Shown piece after piece: positions 1 through 9,033 of a stretch of DNA of 64,000 nucleotides. The DNA is taken from assembly GCF_019649055.1 (NCBI RefSeq), contig NW_026570316.1, positions 62,001-126,000 of the forward strand. Reading direction: 5' to 3'. Every line of letters begins with the position of its first letter. Position 1 is the stretch's first letter. The DNA is from Paramacrobiotus metropolitanus. Taxonomy: Eukaryota > Tardigrada > Eutardigrada > Parachela > Macrobiotidae. Position numbers and translations under genes: made by a program. Below the pieces are notes generated by a model. The model was not told the origin of the DNA. It was given only the letters and a program-made list of their open reading frames with translations, and made no database searches.

Positions 1-284
1 AACGTGCAAGCGGTGTAGTTGTGAGGTTCTGATCTACTGCGTGTTCATTCATGGTTCTTGGGGAAAAACTGTTCAGTCAGCTAAAATAAGAACACGCGTC
101 AAATTATTGACAGATTTGTTTAAACAGTGCTATGATGACTGCTATCGATTTCTCTGGCAATATGTTTACATAGTACTGGGGGAAAGCTGTTTTGTACAGA
201 TACTGTAATGAATGGGAAATTATGACCTCGATTTACCAGATAAAAGCGTTACTGTACTTGTTTATGTATAAACTTGCGATCGTC
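1..284. other. Left edge, no gene seen
   Basis: AT-leaning sequence with no open frame of note and no recognisable repeat. It directly abuts the retroelement tail that starts at 285. From the end of that tail (351) to about 880 there is likewise no coding signal that I can support. Confidence 0.5.
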
Positions 285-351
285 TTAATGTTTAATGGTT
301 TAACGTCCACACGCAATCTGGGTGAAACCCAATCCGAGGCAGCGGACTAGT
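285..351 (-). mobile_element. 3' tail of a non-LTR retroelement, inverted copy
   Basis: Read on the minus strand this stretch ends in GACGTTAAACCATTAAAC, preceded by a GC-rich segment with CTGCCTCGGATTGGG. It matches, in opposite orientation and with roughly four in five bases identical by eye, the plus-strand stretch 3038-3108. A conserved GC-rich stem region followed by a short AT-rich repeat (TTAAAC) is the usual 3' end of a target-primed retrotransposon. The element body would extend to the right of 351, but I see no matching reading frame, so this looks like a 5'-truncated insertion. The family is not assigned. Confidence 0.6.
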
Positions 352-879
352 CATAAGGAGAAAAGCAAAAGCATCAAAATAGGTATTGTTACGCTTATAA
401 ATGCGGTGGGTTGGTTGAATACCGGAGGCAGCGCAATGTAAGCATAAGCAACATGACATGAAAGGTCAACTACATTTTAATGGGCACTTCCGGATGCCTG
501 TATGCAGCGGAACTAAGAGAGGGATCTAGACTTGAAAATCCAACATACTGAAATGCTCTACAGGCAAAAAAGCCTTAAACACTAAAACGACGTTAGGACG
601 GTGATGTAACTATGACATCAGTCAGTGCACTCATCCCATTAAGAGCTCATTAAGAAACCATTAAGCAGCACTTTACATAAAGGAGACACACACCTCAATC
701 ATTAAGATAACATATTCCACGTTAACAGTTTACATAACTATATGAACGTTTTTCCCTGGAACCCCCGCGGACGGAAAGCCACCACTTCCAGTCGGTCTGG
801 ACAGCATTGCAGCTAACCAGACAGCATCCCGCATGATGGAGAATGCCGACGTAATTACCTTTGCTCGATTGTTGGCTGC

Positions 880-1605
880 ATCCTCACCGTAATCGCCTGC
901 CTGGTTGTCTGCTTTGCCGGATCCATATTCGGAAGTTTACTGGAGAATACTCACTTACGAATTGCCGTGGCACGACGGTTGAGGGCCCCAGGATGTCAGA
1001 CGCATGTGTGTCGGTGCGGCAGTACCGTAGACAGTCTCGGACACCATGGGCTGGTTTGCAAACTGGCGAAAGGAAGGCATGGTGTTCACGCCGTCTTGAA
1101 CGAAGCAACCAAGCGAGCGCTGAGTTCGGCAAAAGTACCTTCGTCACTCGAGCCGGTGGGCTTAGACAGAGGCGATGGAAAGCGGCCCGACGGAGTGACA
1201 GGTTTCCCATGGAAGAATGGAAAGCCGCTAGTGTGGGATGCTACCGTGGCAGACACATTTGCCCAAACGTACATCGCCCAGACGTCCAGGGTGCCGGGAA
1301 GTGCAGCGGAAATACGGAAAAACCGGAAGTTAGTAAAGTATAGCGGGCTGGCAGACCGCTACATTGTTCAACCGCTGGCCTTCGAAACTACGGGAACATT
1401 TGAACCGCTGACGAAGAAGTTTTTTAAAGATTTGTCGCGAAAGATTTGTGACTGTACAGGTAACCCTCGCTCGGGGGAGTTTTTGCGTCAGAGAATTGGT
1501 ATCGAGATTCAGAGAGGAAATGCAGTGTCTGTTCTCGGTATCTTTAGTGACGTGGTTGAGAAAGAAGATGTGTATTTTGCCTTTAAATTAGCTGAAAGGC
1601 AATGA
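880..1605 (+). CDS. Retroelement C-terminal zinc-knuckle/restriction-like endonuclease fragment
   Basis: The open frame of about 240 codons has no fixed start; the frame is open upstream of the first ATG at 967, and the homologous part begins near 900. It carries a C-x-C...H...C zinc knuckle (CRCG, then HGLVC), a basic segment, a K-R-P-D-G motif near codon 60 after the CRCG, and then L-V-W-D-A-T. This order (zinc knuckle, RPD, hydrophobic-D-x-T) is the signature of the PD-(D/E)xK restriction-like endonuclease at the C terminus of R2/NeSL-type retroelement polymerases. A second, diverged copy lies on the minus strand at 3269-4183. No reverse transcriptase domain is visible upstream, so this is a truncated copy. 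The frame has no stop and ends with TGA at 1603-1605. Family assignment is inferred from motifs; the coding status as a host gene is doubtful. Confidence 0.6.
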   Translation: MLTVIACLVVCFAGSIFGSLLENTHLRIAVARRLRAPGCQTHVCRCGSTVDSLGHHGLVCKLAKGRHGVHAVLNEATKRALSSAKVPSSLEPVGLDRGDGKRPDGVTGFPWKNGKPLVWDATVADTFAQTYIAQTSRVPGSAAEIRKNRKLVKYSGLADRYIVQPLAFETTGTFEPLTKKFFKDLSRKICDCTGNPRSGEFLRQRIGIEIQRGNAVSVLGIFSDVVEKEDVYFAFKLAERQ

Positions 1606-2041
1606 TGTCAAGGATTTTTGTTCTTGTTACTTATGTAATACGCGATGTGATAATGAAGTAAAGCGCACCATTTTACTATATGATATCAGAATTATGTCAT
1701 TATGCGCTCATCGCTACACAACTTCCGCATGGTACGTAACAGTATTCAGAATTCAACAACAACTACAACAATTCACAGTTCCAACAGAACGCGATGTTCA
1801 CCATGATAAAACTTTTTCAAGGACACCACAGACTTCCAGTCTACACAATTCAAAGCTGCAGTGAATCTACCAAGACTGTGGTAAGATTCTGCTGGAATTC
1901 GCAAGTTGTTCCAAATCCTTGCCATCCAATAGGAAAATGATAGAGACAATACTACTTGTAATTACACGTTGCCAGCGTTCTAACGGCACAACTTTTCACA
2001 ATCAGCTTCATATTTCGGAATATTTTGAATATCTTTGAAAA
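1606..2041. other. Gap between retroelement pieces
   Basis: No open frame or repeat that I can support. The last 60 bases lead straight into the ORF1-like frame and may be its 5' untranslated part. Confidence 0.4.
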
Positions 2042-2782
2042 ATGAGTGATTGCGACTTCTCTTTTGACTTTTCTGGCTCAAAAGTTAACTGGGAAAAGTT
2101 TATACCTGAGCTTAAGAAATTTGTTAATCATGTTAAGCGTCTGGAATCGAAAATCGAACAGCTGAATGTCGAAAATGTGGCCATGAAGAACCAGTTGGCT
2201 CTACACGTCGATGCATCATCTTCTGCCTATAGTTCCGCACCTGCTGTGCCTAAATCTCTGCAAAGTTTCGATGCTTTTGGTAACACTGTTGAGAAATTAT
2301 GTGAACGAGTGTTTTTGGTTGAATGTGCAGTTGGTAGCCAGTGGTGTGGGATGAGTGATTTCATGAAGGAAGACCCTGATTACATGAAAACTGTTGACGA
2401 ACATTTTGGAGTGTTTGATTACTCCGAAGACATTCCTGCCTTGAAACAAGCTGGCAAAGTGTGGAGTCCGAAGAGGATTGTTCCCGCGAAACCCTTGACA
2501 GGACAGCGAGCCACCACCCAGTCGAAGAACCCCCCAGCATCCAAGGACCAACCCGTTGGGTCGACATCGAAACCGCAGTCGTACGCATCGATTACGAAGA
2601 AAGCGCCAAAGACTGTGCGTGGCTCGCATACTGGAACGAGTGAAGGTCCTTCGAGAGAACTGATCGAATCTCTACAAGCAAAACATCAGCCACATGCGGA
2701 TTTTTGTGTAAGAGGTATACCACGAGTGGAGGACTCGAAATTTGACAGTGTAAAAGATTATAATGCGTTCATTGCCAAATAG
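2042..2782 (+). CDS. Retroelement ORF1-like protein, coiled coil (246 aa, interrupted)
   Basis: The ATG at 2042 opens a 246-residue frame. Residues about 25-55 form a likely coiled coil (KKFVNHVKRLESKIEQLNVE), the middle is acidic and variable, and residues 155-205 are a basic Ser/Thr/Pro/Lys linker. The last 40 residues start a folded domain (DFCVRGIPRVE). After the TAG at 2780-2782 the same frame continues sensibly (LAEVGIPTRFVNVYVPARGD, then FARIGTF) to about 2940, so the stop looks like a break in a longer protein. A 3' tail of a non-LTR element follows at 3038-3108. Coiled coil plus a basic linker plus a small RNA-binding-like domain is the layout of ORF1 proteins of LINE elements. I do not recognise a specific family; a host gene cannot be excluded. 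Confidence 0.45.
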   Translation: MSDCDFSFDFSGSKVNWEKFIPELKKFVNHVKRLESKIEQLNVENVAMKNQLALHVDASSSAYSSAPAVPKSLQSFDAFGNTVEKLCERVFLVECAVGSQWCGMSDFMKEDPDYMKTVDEHFGVFDYSEDIPALKQAGKVWSPKRIVPAKPLTGQRATTQSKNPPASKDQPVGSTSKPQSYASITKKAPKTVRGSHTGTSEGPSRELIESLQAKHQPHADFCVRGIPRVEDSKFDSVKDYNAFIAK

Positions 2783-3037
2783 CTAGCAGAAGTAGGAATT
2801 CCAACGCGATTTGTTAATGTCTACGTTCCCGCTCGTGGTGATAGGCGCACTTCTACATTTGCTCGCATTGGTACGTTCAAAGATATGGGGAAAAGATTTT
2901 GGAACCTGAGATTTGGCCTACAAATGTGTTCATTAGAGAGTGGGTGTATTGAGTCTGGTTGTAATGTTTTGAATCTGCAGATGATGTGAATTGTTTTTGT
3001 TGAATTCTGCTGTATATATTGTACATTGGTAGTTAAT

Positions 3038-3108
3038 GTCTGGTCTGCTGCCTCGAATTGGGCCTTGCCCTGAATGTGTGCGGACGTTAAACCATTAAAC
3101 ATTAAACA
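3038..3108 (+). mobile_element. 3' tail of a non-LTR retroelement
   Basis: GC-rich segment with CTGCCTCGAATTGGG, then GCGGACGTTAAACCATTAAAC and a second ATTAAAC. It is the plus-strand partner of the inverted copy at 285-351. It lies about 100 bases downstream of the ORF1-like frame, with no second ORF between them, so the unit 2042-3108 is either an internally deleted element or a short non-autonomous one. Confidence 0.6.
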
Positions 3109-3268
3109 ATGGCGACTTTCCTAATGACTATACGGAATGGGTATAGGCTTTAGGATGGCCAATGTGGCAGAACACGTACATTACAAATTAATTTTTTTTA
3201 AGTAATACTGTAGATCTCCACTGTATTTGCAATATGTATGGAGACGAGCATCGCTCACAGAAATACAT

Positions 3269-4183
3269 TCAAATGAAAAATTTGTCCCAGTTGGCACGAG
3301 AATGGACCGTACATAACACACTCATGGCATTCCCACGCATTATTTCCAAACTTAAACGCTGAAACAAAAGACAAGTAGAGCGGCTCTCGCCCGTCCTTAA
3401 AAACAACTTCTTTCCAATCTCCTTTAACGTAACAATGCCGGTCTCGCACCAAGTGCCAAAAGTCTCACATGCAAAGGGGACAAAATTGCAGCGATCAGTA
3501 AGCGACTTGTATTTTCCAATCTTCTCCCGGCAAGCCAGTTTGGCGGCGGCGCCAGCACACTTTGAATTTGCATCAATGTAAGAATCGCACATCGTGTCTC
3601 TGCACGTCACGTCCCACACTAACGGCTGTCCGCGGTACCATTTCCAACGTGTGGCTCCGTCCGGTCGTTTTCCGTTCTCTCGCACAAAACCCACAGGCTC
3701 TGGATACGACTCGATTCCGGCATTGCAGAGGGCCCGCAGTATGATGTCGTTTATACTGTTATGGCGCTCCCTTCTTCCGATGCACTTCTTACAGGCAAGC
3801 CCATGGTAACCGTTTTCTGCTACATCTTTTTAACATCTGGTACACGAATGGCCCTCAACAATTTTAGCACCCAGCCATAGGCCAACGGAAATGCGAAATG
3901 TTTGGTCGTCCAAAAAATTGCCGAATACTTTCGCCGGAAGAGCGCTAAGCCAAGCTCCTGCGTATTTAGTACTGACTGCCCTCAAGCGTGCTTCCTCCTG
4001 TTTATTGTCACCAATGTTACTCCACAATGTATCGACATCCTTCTGAATAACGGCGTTATCCCATACACATTGATGGACACGGGCCAGGTCCAGAGGCAGC
4101 TCTTCACAACCGGACTCCAGTTTCCAAGATTTACACGCATCATTGACCAGCTGCTCGCTACTGCCATTAAAGATCTGGGATTA
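3269..4183 (-). pseudogene. Retroelement restriction-like endonuclease region, broken by one stop
   Basis: On the minus strand one frame runs from about 4183 to 3269 with a single internal stop (TAA, 3830-3832). Before the stop come a WD-rich helical part and then GAWLSALPAKVFGNFLDDQ and a C-T-R-C pair. After the stop come H-G-L-A-C, completing the zinc knuckle, then E-R-H-N, K-R-P-D-G and L-V-W-D-V-T, the restriction-like endonuclease core also present in the plus-strand copy at 880-1605. The stop falls inside the zinc knuckle. The 5' side of the frame ends near the inverted-repeat element at 4216-4375. The copy is a decayed fragment of the same or a sister element. Confidence 0.65.
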
Positions 4184-4215
4184 AAATTAATTAACTGCGT
4201 TTATTGAAACTACTG

Positions 4216-4375
4216 TAGCGGCTCGATCAAGTGGCACCACAGAGTCTGTGTACGGGAAATCAGCACTTGCAAAGTGTGTATTACTCGTGCTTGCAAAGCG
4301 CATGAGCATGCACACGCTGCGTGTGTGCGGTTTTCCCGTACACCAACTCTGTGGTGCCACTTGATCGAGCCGCTA
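4216..4375. mobile_element. 160-bp terminal-inverted-repeat element (MITE-like), copy 1
   Basis: The two ends are near-perfect inverted repeats of about 44 bases: left arm 4216-4259 begins TAGCGGCTCGATCAAGTGGC, and the right arm 4331-4375 is its reverse complement with two or three mismatches. The 70-base interior has no coding capacity and is rich in GTGTGC steps. A related element with the same end sequence (TAGC-GCT-GAT-AA-T-GCACCACAGAGT) lies at 39202-39345. Two dispersed copies with matching ends point to a non-autonomous DNA transposon family. No convincing target-site duplication is visible. Confidence 0.7.
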
Positions 4376-5157
4376 GTAATGTTACGTCGGCGGCACCTCC
4401 CCCTCTTGCGGCACGCCGCATCGGCCATTTGCGCGTTTCGATGTCGAGCAGCAGCGCTCGTCTTTTTTTGTGTGGTTGTGTCACTCGATCGATTTCTTCG
4501 CAGTTCGGACTGTTCAGGCTGCACGCTTGTTTGTTCTCGTGTTGCGTTTTTTCACTTCTTGATTAGCCCATCGACAAAAGCTGTTCTTCCGCCCGCAGAA
4601 TCTGCTGTTTTCCGTTTTAAGCACTCAAAGTTGCAATAAATGCAGTATTTAATATATTTAATATATTCAACTTTATTGATTTTACTACTTATGCTTACCA
4701 TTAGTTTAGTCGCTAGTGCAAATTACCGAATTATTTGCAATCTGTTAGCGGCAGTAGTTTGTTTATTGAACGCATGCTGCTGCTGTTGAGGGCCAGTTAT
4801 GCACGTTCGTACGACGTCAGGTAATGCAGTTACTAACTCTTGATTTTTACTTTTTTACTGTAATAAATTCTGATACGAAAAAGTGTTAAATTTCACACCA
4901 TGCAATATGGCGATAAAACAAATTGTGCCTGGCCCAAAAGCACGCTATATATCAATAAATTTCCGCATGCTCATGTTCATGCTTCAAAATGAGTTTTGTT
5001 AGCTTCGTGCTTGAATTTTGCTGTAAATGTGTTTATTACTAAAGTATAAGCATTATTATTAATATTATTACTACCGAAATACACACACGTAACACACGTA
5101 ACACGAATTCGTAACACACACTCTCTCCAACTACTAGTGTGGGTATAATAACTTAAG
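4376..5157. other. Spacer before the GH16-fold cluster
   Basis: No gene recognised. 5081-5125 holds a short run of ACACACGTAAC-type repeats just upstream of the first GH16-fold copy. Confidence 0.4.
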
Positions 5158-6106
5158 ATGGAATCGATGATCTGGGTGCTCTTTATCTGCGTACATTTAC
5201 CGGCTACACGCAGCGATCAAAATCCCACCGGTTTTATTGAAATCTTTCGTGATGACTTCAATGTCAATGGGGCACCTGACCCGGCAAAATGGAACCTGGA
5301 GCGGACCCCTACAGATGGTGATGCACCCAGTGAAAAGCAGGTATAACGAAGGGAGAATGTCGCCGTGGAAAATGGATCACTGCATGCATATACCAAATGG
5401 GAACATTACATCGGTTTCAATTATACTTCCGGGATAGCGAGCCCGCGAGGACTGTTTAATTTCCAGGTAGGAATTAGTCAAACTAATCTCTGCACGACGT
5501 ACGACAGTTTAAGGGCAGAGTTTAATTTAAAATTACGGAAGTTCTGTTCTTCCCTTCTTCACATCGACTTTTCTCAGAAAACAGATCATGGTTAAACCAG
5601 AACGAAACTTCGGCGAGCTAAAATTTAATGTCGGTGGTGACTGTTGAGCAAGAACCGACAGAACACAGGCTGCTACGATTCGGCACAGTGAAGTTTATTA
5701 AACTGCTAAACGCACTAATTGCAATGCCGCATAAATTTTTGGTGCCGCTGGAAAGGGAATTTTCTGGTTTATTTTTATTTAGGAGGGCTGGAATGGCGCG
5801 CCAAGGTGCCTAATACGTACTTAGCATACTTATGGAACCATCATGCTGCAGGATTCGCGGTGCCAACCTACGGTTTCTTGCCGCAAATGGTCTGGGGAAA
5901 GTGATGTCTGATGCTTTTTAGATTCACGAATACAGAATGTCGAAGCGTTTAAGTATCAAAAGCCTATTAACTGTTGGAGATTGTGATGAACAATTATGTG
6001 ATCCGACAAGTGCCGGCCTGGTGTTCCCCCTGTGAGTGCCAACTTCCCCACTGATTTGGCACTCGATTACGTAGTAGTGCGGCAGGCTACCAAATCAGTC
6101 GGATAA
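5158..6106 (+). pseudogene. GH16-fold secreted protein, copy A, degenerate
   Basis: Three exons can be aligned to the intact copies. Exon 1 (5158-5466, 103 codons as in the paralogues) has a signal peptide and the F-I-E-I-F-R-D-D-F-N segment, but a TAA at 5344-5346 replaces a Tyr codon of the paralogues. Exon 2 (from about 5783) keeps G-L-E-W-R-A-K but has lost the leading Tyr codon, and soon runs through frameshifts to a TGA at 5904. It lacks most of the usual 118 codons. Exon 3 (about 5980-6106) keeps the D-Y-V-V-V-R-Q end at DNA level but is frameshifted. Splice sites of intron 1 remain. The gene is a pseudogene and the first of four tandem copies. Confidence 0.85.
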
Positions 6107-6689
6107 AACTGGGCCACTTGCTTAATAAAACGTTTTAAAACTTAGCATTATACATGCGGACGCAGTCCACAATGTCATCAGTGTCAAAATTTTCGGTTCT
6201 GCCAAATGGATAACGTTTACAAATGCAGGAAATTTAATGGGTTTTTGTCGAAATTCGGCGGGTGGGAACAGGAATCTGTAAGAAAGAAAAGCGTTTTCCA
6301 CGAAACGGTGATCCTGGTTACTACAAAATCGGAAATAAAAGGCCAAATCAAAGGCAATCTTTCGATGATTTCTGTCTTCACTGCCTGATCTCCTTTGCCA
6401 AATCCTTAACTTTCGTGCAGAGGGCACGCATATGCAATCTCAATCGCAAGAACTTTACTGCAAATCCATTCAGAACAAAGATGTAAGAAAATATCTACTA
6501 CACCGGTTCCAAAATAAAAATAAGCCTTATACACTAAACTAGCAATATGCGCTGTCGTGAGACTAACGATTTTCAGTAAAACAGCAATAAATTATGAGAA
6601 TCTATGGTGTTTGAATTTTGAGGAAAGTACTAGAGATCCAGACACTACCAAGCAGAGGAAAAGGTAATTTGGTCTCCATTGACTTTCCA
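6107..6689. other. Spacer between GH16-fold copies A and B
   Basis: No gene or clear repeat; short open frames here have no support. Confidence 0.4.
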
Positions 6690-6860
6690 ACCCGGCGATG
6701 ATAAGGCATTTCTGCATTTTTTTGGCGGCACCTAATCTGCAGTGCATCTCGATGTCCTCGACCGATAAAACCGCAGCTGGTAGGCACAAATTTTTGATCG
6801 CCGAAATGAATTACATTAGCTTGGTCCATATTGCTCGGTATTAGTACTGCGTTAACTAAG
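6690..6860 (+). promoter_or_regulatory. Conserved upstream block of GH16-fold copy B
   Basis: This block is recognisably related to 8780-8960 and 13015-13225, which lie at similar distances upstream of copies C and D. Shared words are CATCTCGATG, GACCGATAAAAC and TTGCTCGGTAT. The block of copy B is the most diverged of the three. It may hold the shared promoter or simply be part of the duplicated unit. Confidence 0.4.
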
Positions 6861-6963
6861 CACATAGCACTGCTAATAAAAGTATTTATATTGTTACATA
6901 CCGGCAATTCTTGACAAATTCAAGTGCGATACATAGTCTAACTTAGACATATGTATATCCAAG

Positions 6964-8274
6964 ATGAAAACAGTGCATTTGGTTTTCTTAATCGGTGCGC
7001 TTTTACCGGTTTCACACACTGATCAAGGTCGACGCAACGGTTTTGTTGAAATTTTTCGCGATAACTTTAACAGCAATGGAGCACCTGACCCGGGAAAATG
7101 GAAGCTAGAGCAGACCACTGCAGATGCTCATTTTCCAGGCGAAAGGCAGGTTTACCGACAGGAAAATGTCGCTGTGGAAAATGGATTGTTGCATGCGTAC
7201 ACCAAATGGGAACAATACAACGGTTTCAAGTATACTTCGGGGATGGTGAGCACGAGAGGCTTGTTTGATTTTCAGGTGAGATATTAAATTATGTATAGAT
7301 TGTACGATATGCTCTGAATTTACCGTACTTGTACAGAATATAATTTCAAACATTTCTGAAACACCAAGAGGCTAACGAAGCAGTGGCAAAGTACTGCTGC
7401 ATGTTCTGATGAGCAGCAACTTTCTAGGACGCTTATTGGAAAACAGATAAATCAACAGCAGCTGCTAAGTTGTAGGAAAACGTATGCAGAAAAGAATATG
7501 AGTTGAATACTTTTTGAATGCCAGTTAAATAATGTCGATAACACTTGTAGAATTAAATTTCTGGTTGGCGTCGGAAGGACGGTGTTCTGAATTCCTTTTA
7601 GTATGGAGAGCTGGAATGGCGCGCCAAGGTGCCTGACACTGAGAAAATCTGGGGAACTGTTATGCTGCAAAATTCCCAGTGTGACCCTACTGTTCCTTGC
7701 CGCGACTTTCCAGGAAAAATAACTACTGTTATTAGCGGCGACGAAGCGCGCGCCAGCATTGCCGACTACGTGAAGGACAGAGAAAGACCTCCTCCAGAAA
7801 TGTTTGAGGTTTACTTCATTTCTCTTCCGCGTGACTTCAGTCGGAACTTTCATGTCTTTAAAATCACTTGGACACCCGAAAAAGTCGTCTGGTTCGTCGA
7901 CGACGTGGCGAAATGGACTATTACCGGAGAGGCTGTGCCCCACGTACGCATGCAGGTACAGATACACTACACGAACGGCCGTTGTTTCGTTGATAGGATG
8001 ATTACATCCTTTTTGCTGTAGTTTATTTCTGTATGGCGCTGTCCGTTGTGCTGTGATTATTCATCCATCTAACCACATTTTCAACCACACGAACGACAGA
8101 ATTTCGGTATTAGAATGTGAATTATACCGAATTCGTTAATTATTGCCGTAGGTTGTGATGCACAATTACGCAAACCGACTAGTGCATAATGTTCCTCCGG
8201 CGGATGCCAAATTCCCCTCTGATTTTGCAATCGATTACGTGGTAGTGCGACAGTTCAATAACTCAACGGGATAA
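6964..8274 (+). CDS. GH16-fold secreted protein, copy B (262 aa, three exons)
   Basis: Exons 6964-7275, 7602-7955 and 8152-8274 (312, 354 and 123 bases, all phase 0, GT-AG introns) give 262 residues ending in TAA. Residues 1-20 are a signal peptide (MKTVHLVFLIGALLPVSHTD). Then follow the GH16 landmarks: F-V-E-I-F-R-D-N-F, DPGKWKLE, V-E-N-G-L-L, Y-T-S-G-M-V-S-T-R-G, YGELEWRAK at the start of exon 2, FHVFKITWTPEKVVWFVDD, and a C-terminal D-Y-V-V-V-R-Q strand. The catalytic E-x-D-x-x-E strand is not recognisable: its place holds a Cys-containing loop (QCDPTVPC) and G-D-E-A-R-A-S-I-A-D. GH16 family members such as arthropod beta-glucan recognition proteins can be inactive binders; by inference this secreted protein may bind rather than cut a polysaccharide. 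The start is set by identity to copy D. Confidence 0.8.
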
Positions 8275-8779
8275 TCCTGAAACTTCTGCATACCGAAATG
8301 TCATTGAACGATCGTGCGGCGATAGGTTATACACATTTTTTGGAACTTTGATTAGAAAAGATACGGCCGGCAACATATGCGTGAAATCCCATAAGTGTTT
8401 GTGTAAAGTAACTGTTTACCTGCAGAGCCGATGTAAGTTACCTTAGCCAGCGTACTTTTACTCCATTAAAAGAGCATTTCGATAAGTCAAAATCAATCGT
8501 GGAGAGTCATCTGCAACCGTGCAAAGTGACTTACACAAAACCAAAAAGTAAAGTGATACTTTACCGCCGACTTCATACTCCAGGATGTACAGTCATTTCC
8601 AATACGCATCTGGCATCCTCTTTTCTATGCTAATTTACTCGTTGATGTATATAATACTGTATACACTATACACCAATTGGTAACCATACTTTCTGAATAA
8701 ATTTAATGGAGTTTTCAACAAAAAAGCAGTGTTGAAAATTAACATGCACCGCAGCAGCGGAATAAGCTTGCGTTCCCAT

Positions 8780-8960
8780 CCGCCCGTGACAATGCGTTCG
8801 GCCATGTTTTGGCAGCAACCCATCTCGATGGCATCTGGATGCCATAGACCGATAAAACAAAAACTGCCGGGCATAAAATGTATCCATGGCAGTCGACAGA
8901 AATCAAGTAAATAGCTTTGTGTACGCGTCTTGCTCGGTATACTGTCTTATTTAAGAGCGT
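8780..8960 (+). promoter_or_regulatory. Conserved upstream block of GH16-fold copy C
   Basis: Closely related to 13015-13225. It contains CATCTCGATGGCATC, ATGCCATAGACCGATAAAAC and, at about 8918-8945, GTACGCGTCTTGCTCGGTAT followed by ACTGT. The last word is almost identical upstream of copy D, 75-115 bases before the start codon in both, so it is the best candidate core promoter of this family. Confidence 0.5.
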
Positions 8961-9033
8961 AATATTGGTAATTTTTATGTTCATACCCCCATTCTTTACG
9001 AATCAAACTGGGATCTACAAAGACAGAGCCACA

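Noticed and set aside
861-1343. 160-codon plus-strand frame
   Set aside because: It is an out-of-frame shadow of the restriction-like endonuclease frame 880-1605, which carries the motifs.
2297-2629. Minus-strand frames opposite the ORF1-like protein
   Set aside because: Shadows of the plus-strand frame; no motif.
7452-7967. 171-codon minus-strand frame
   Set aside because: It is antisense to exon 2 and the intron of the intact GH16-fold gene B.
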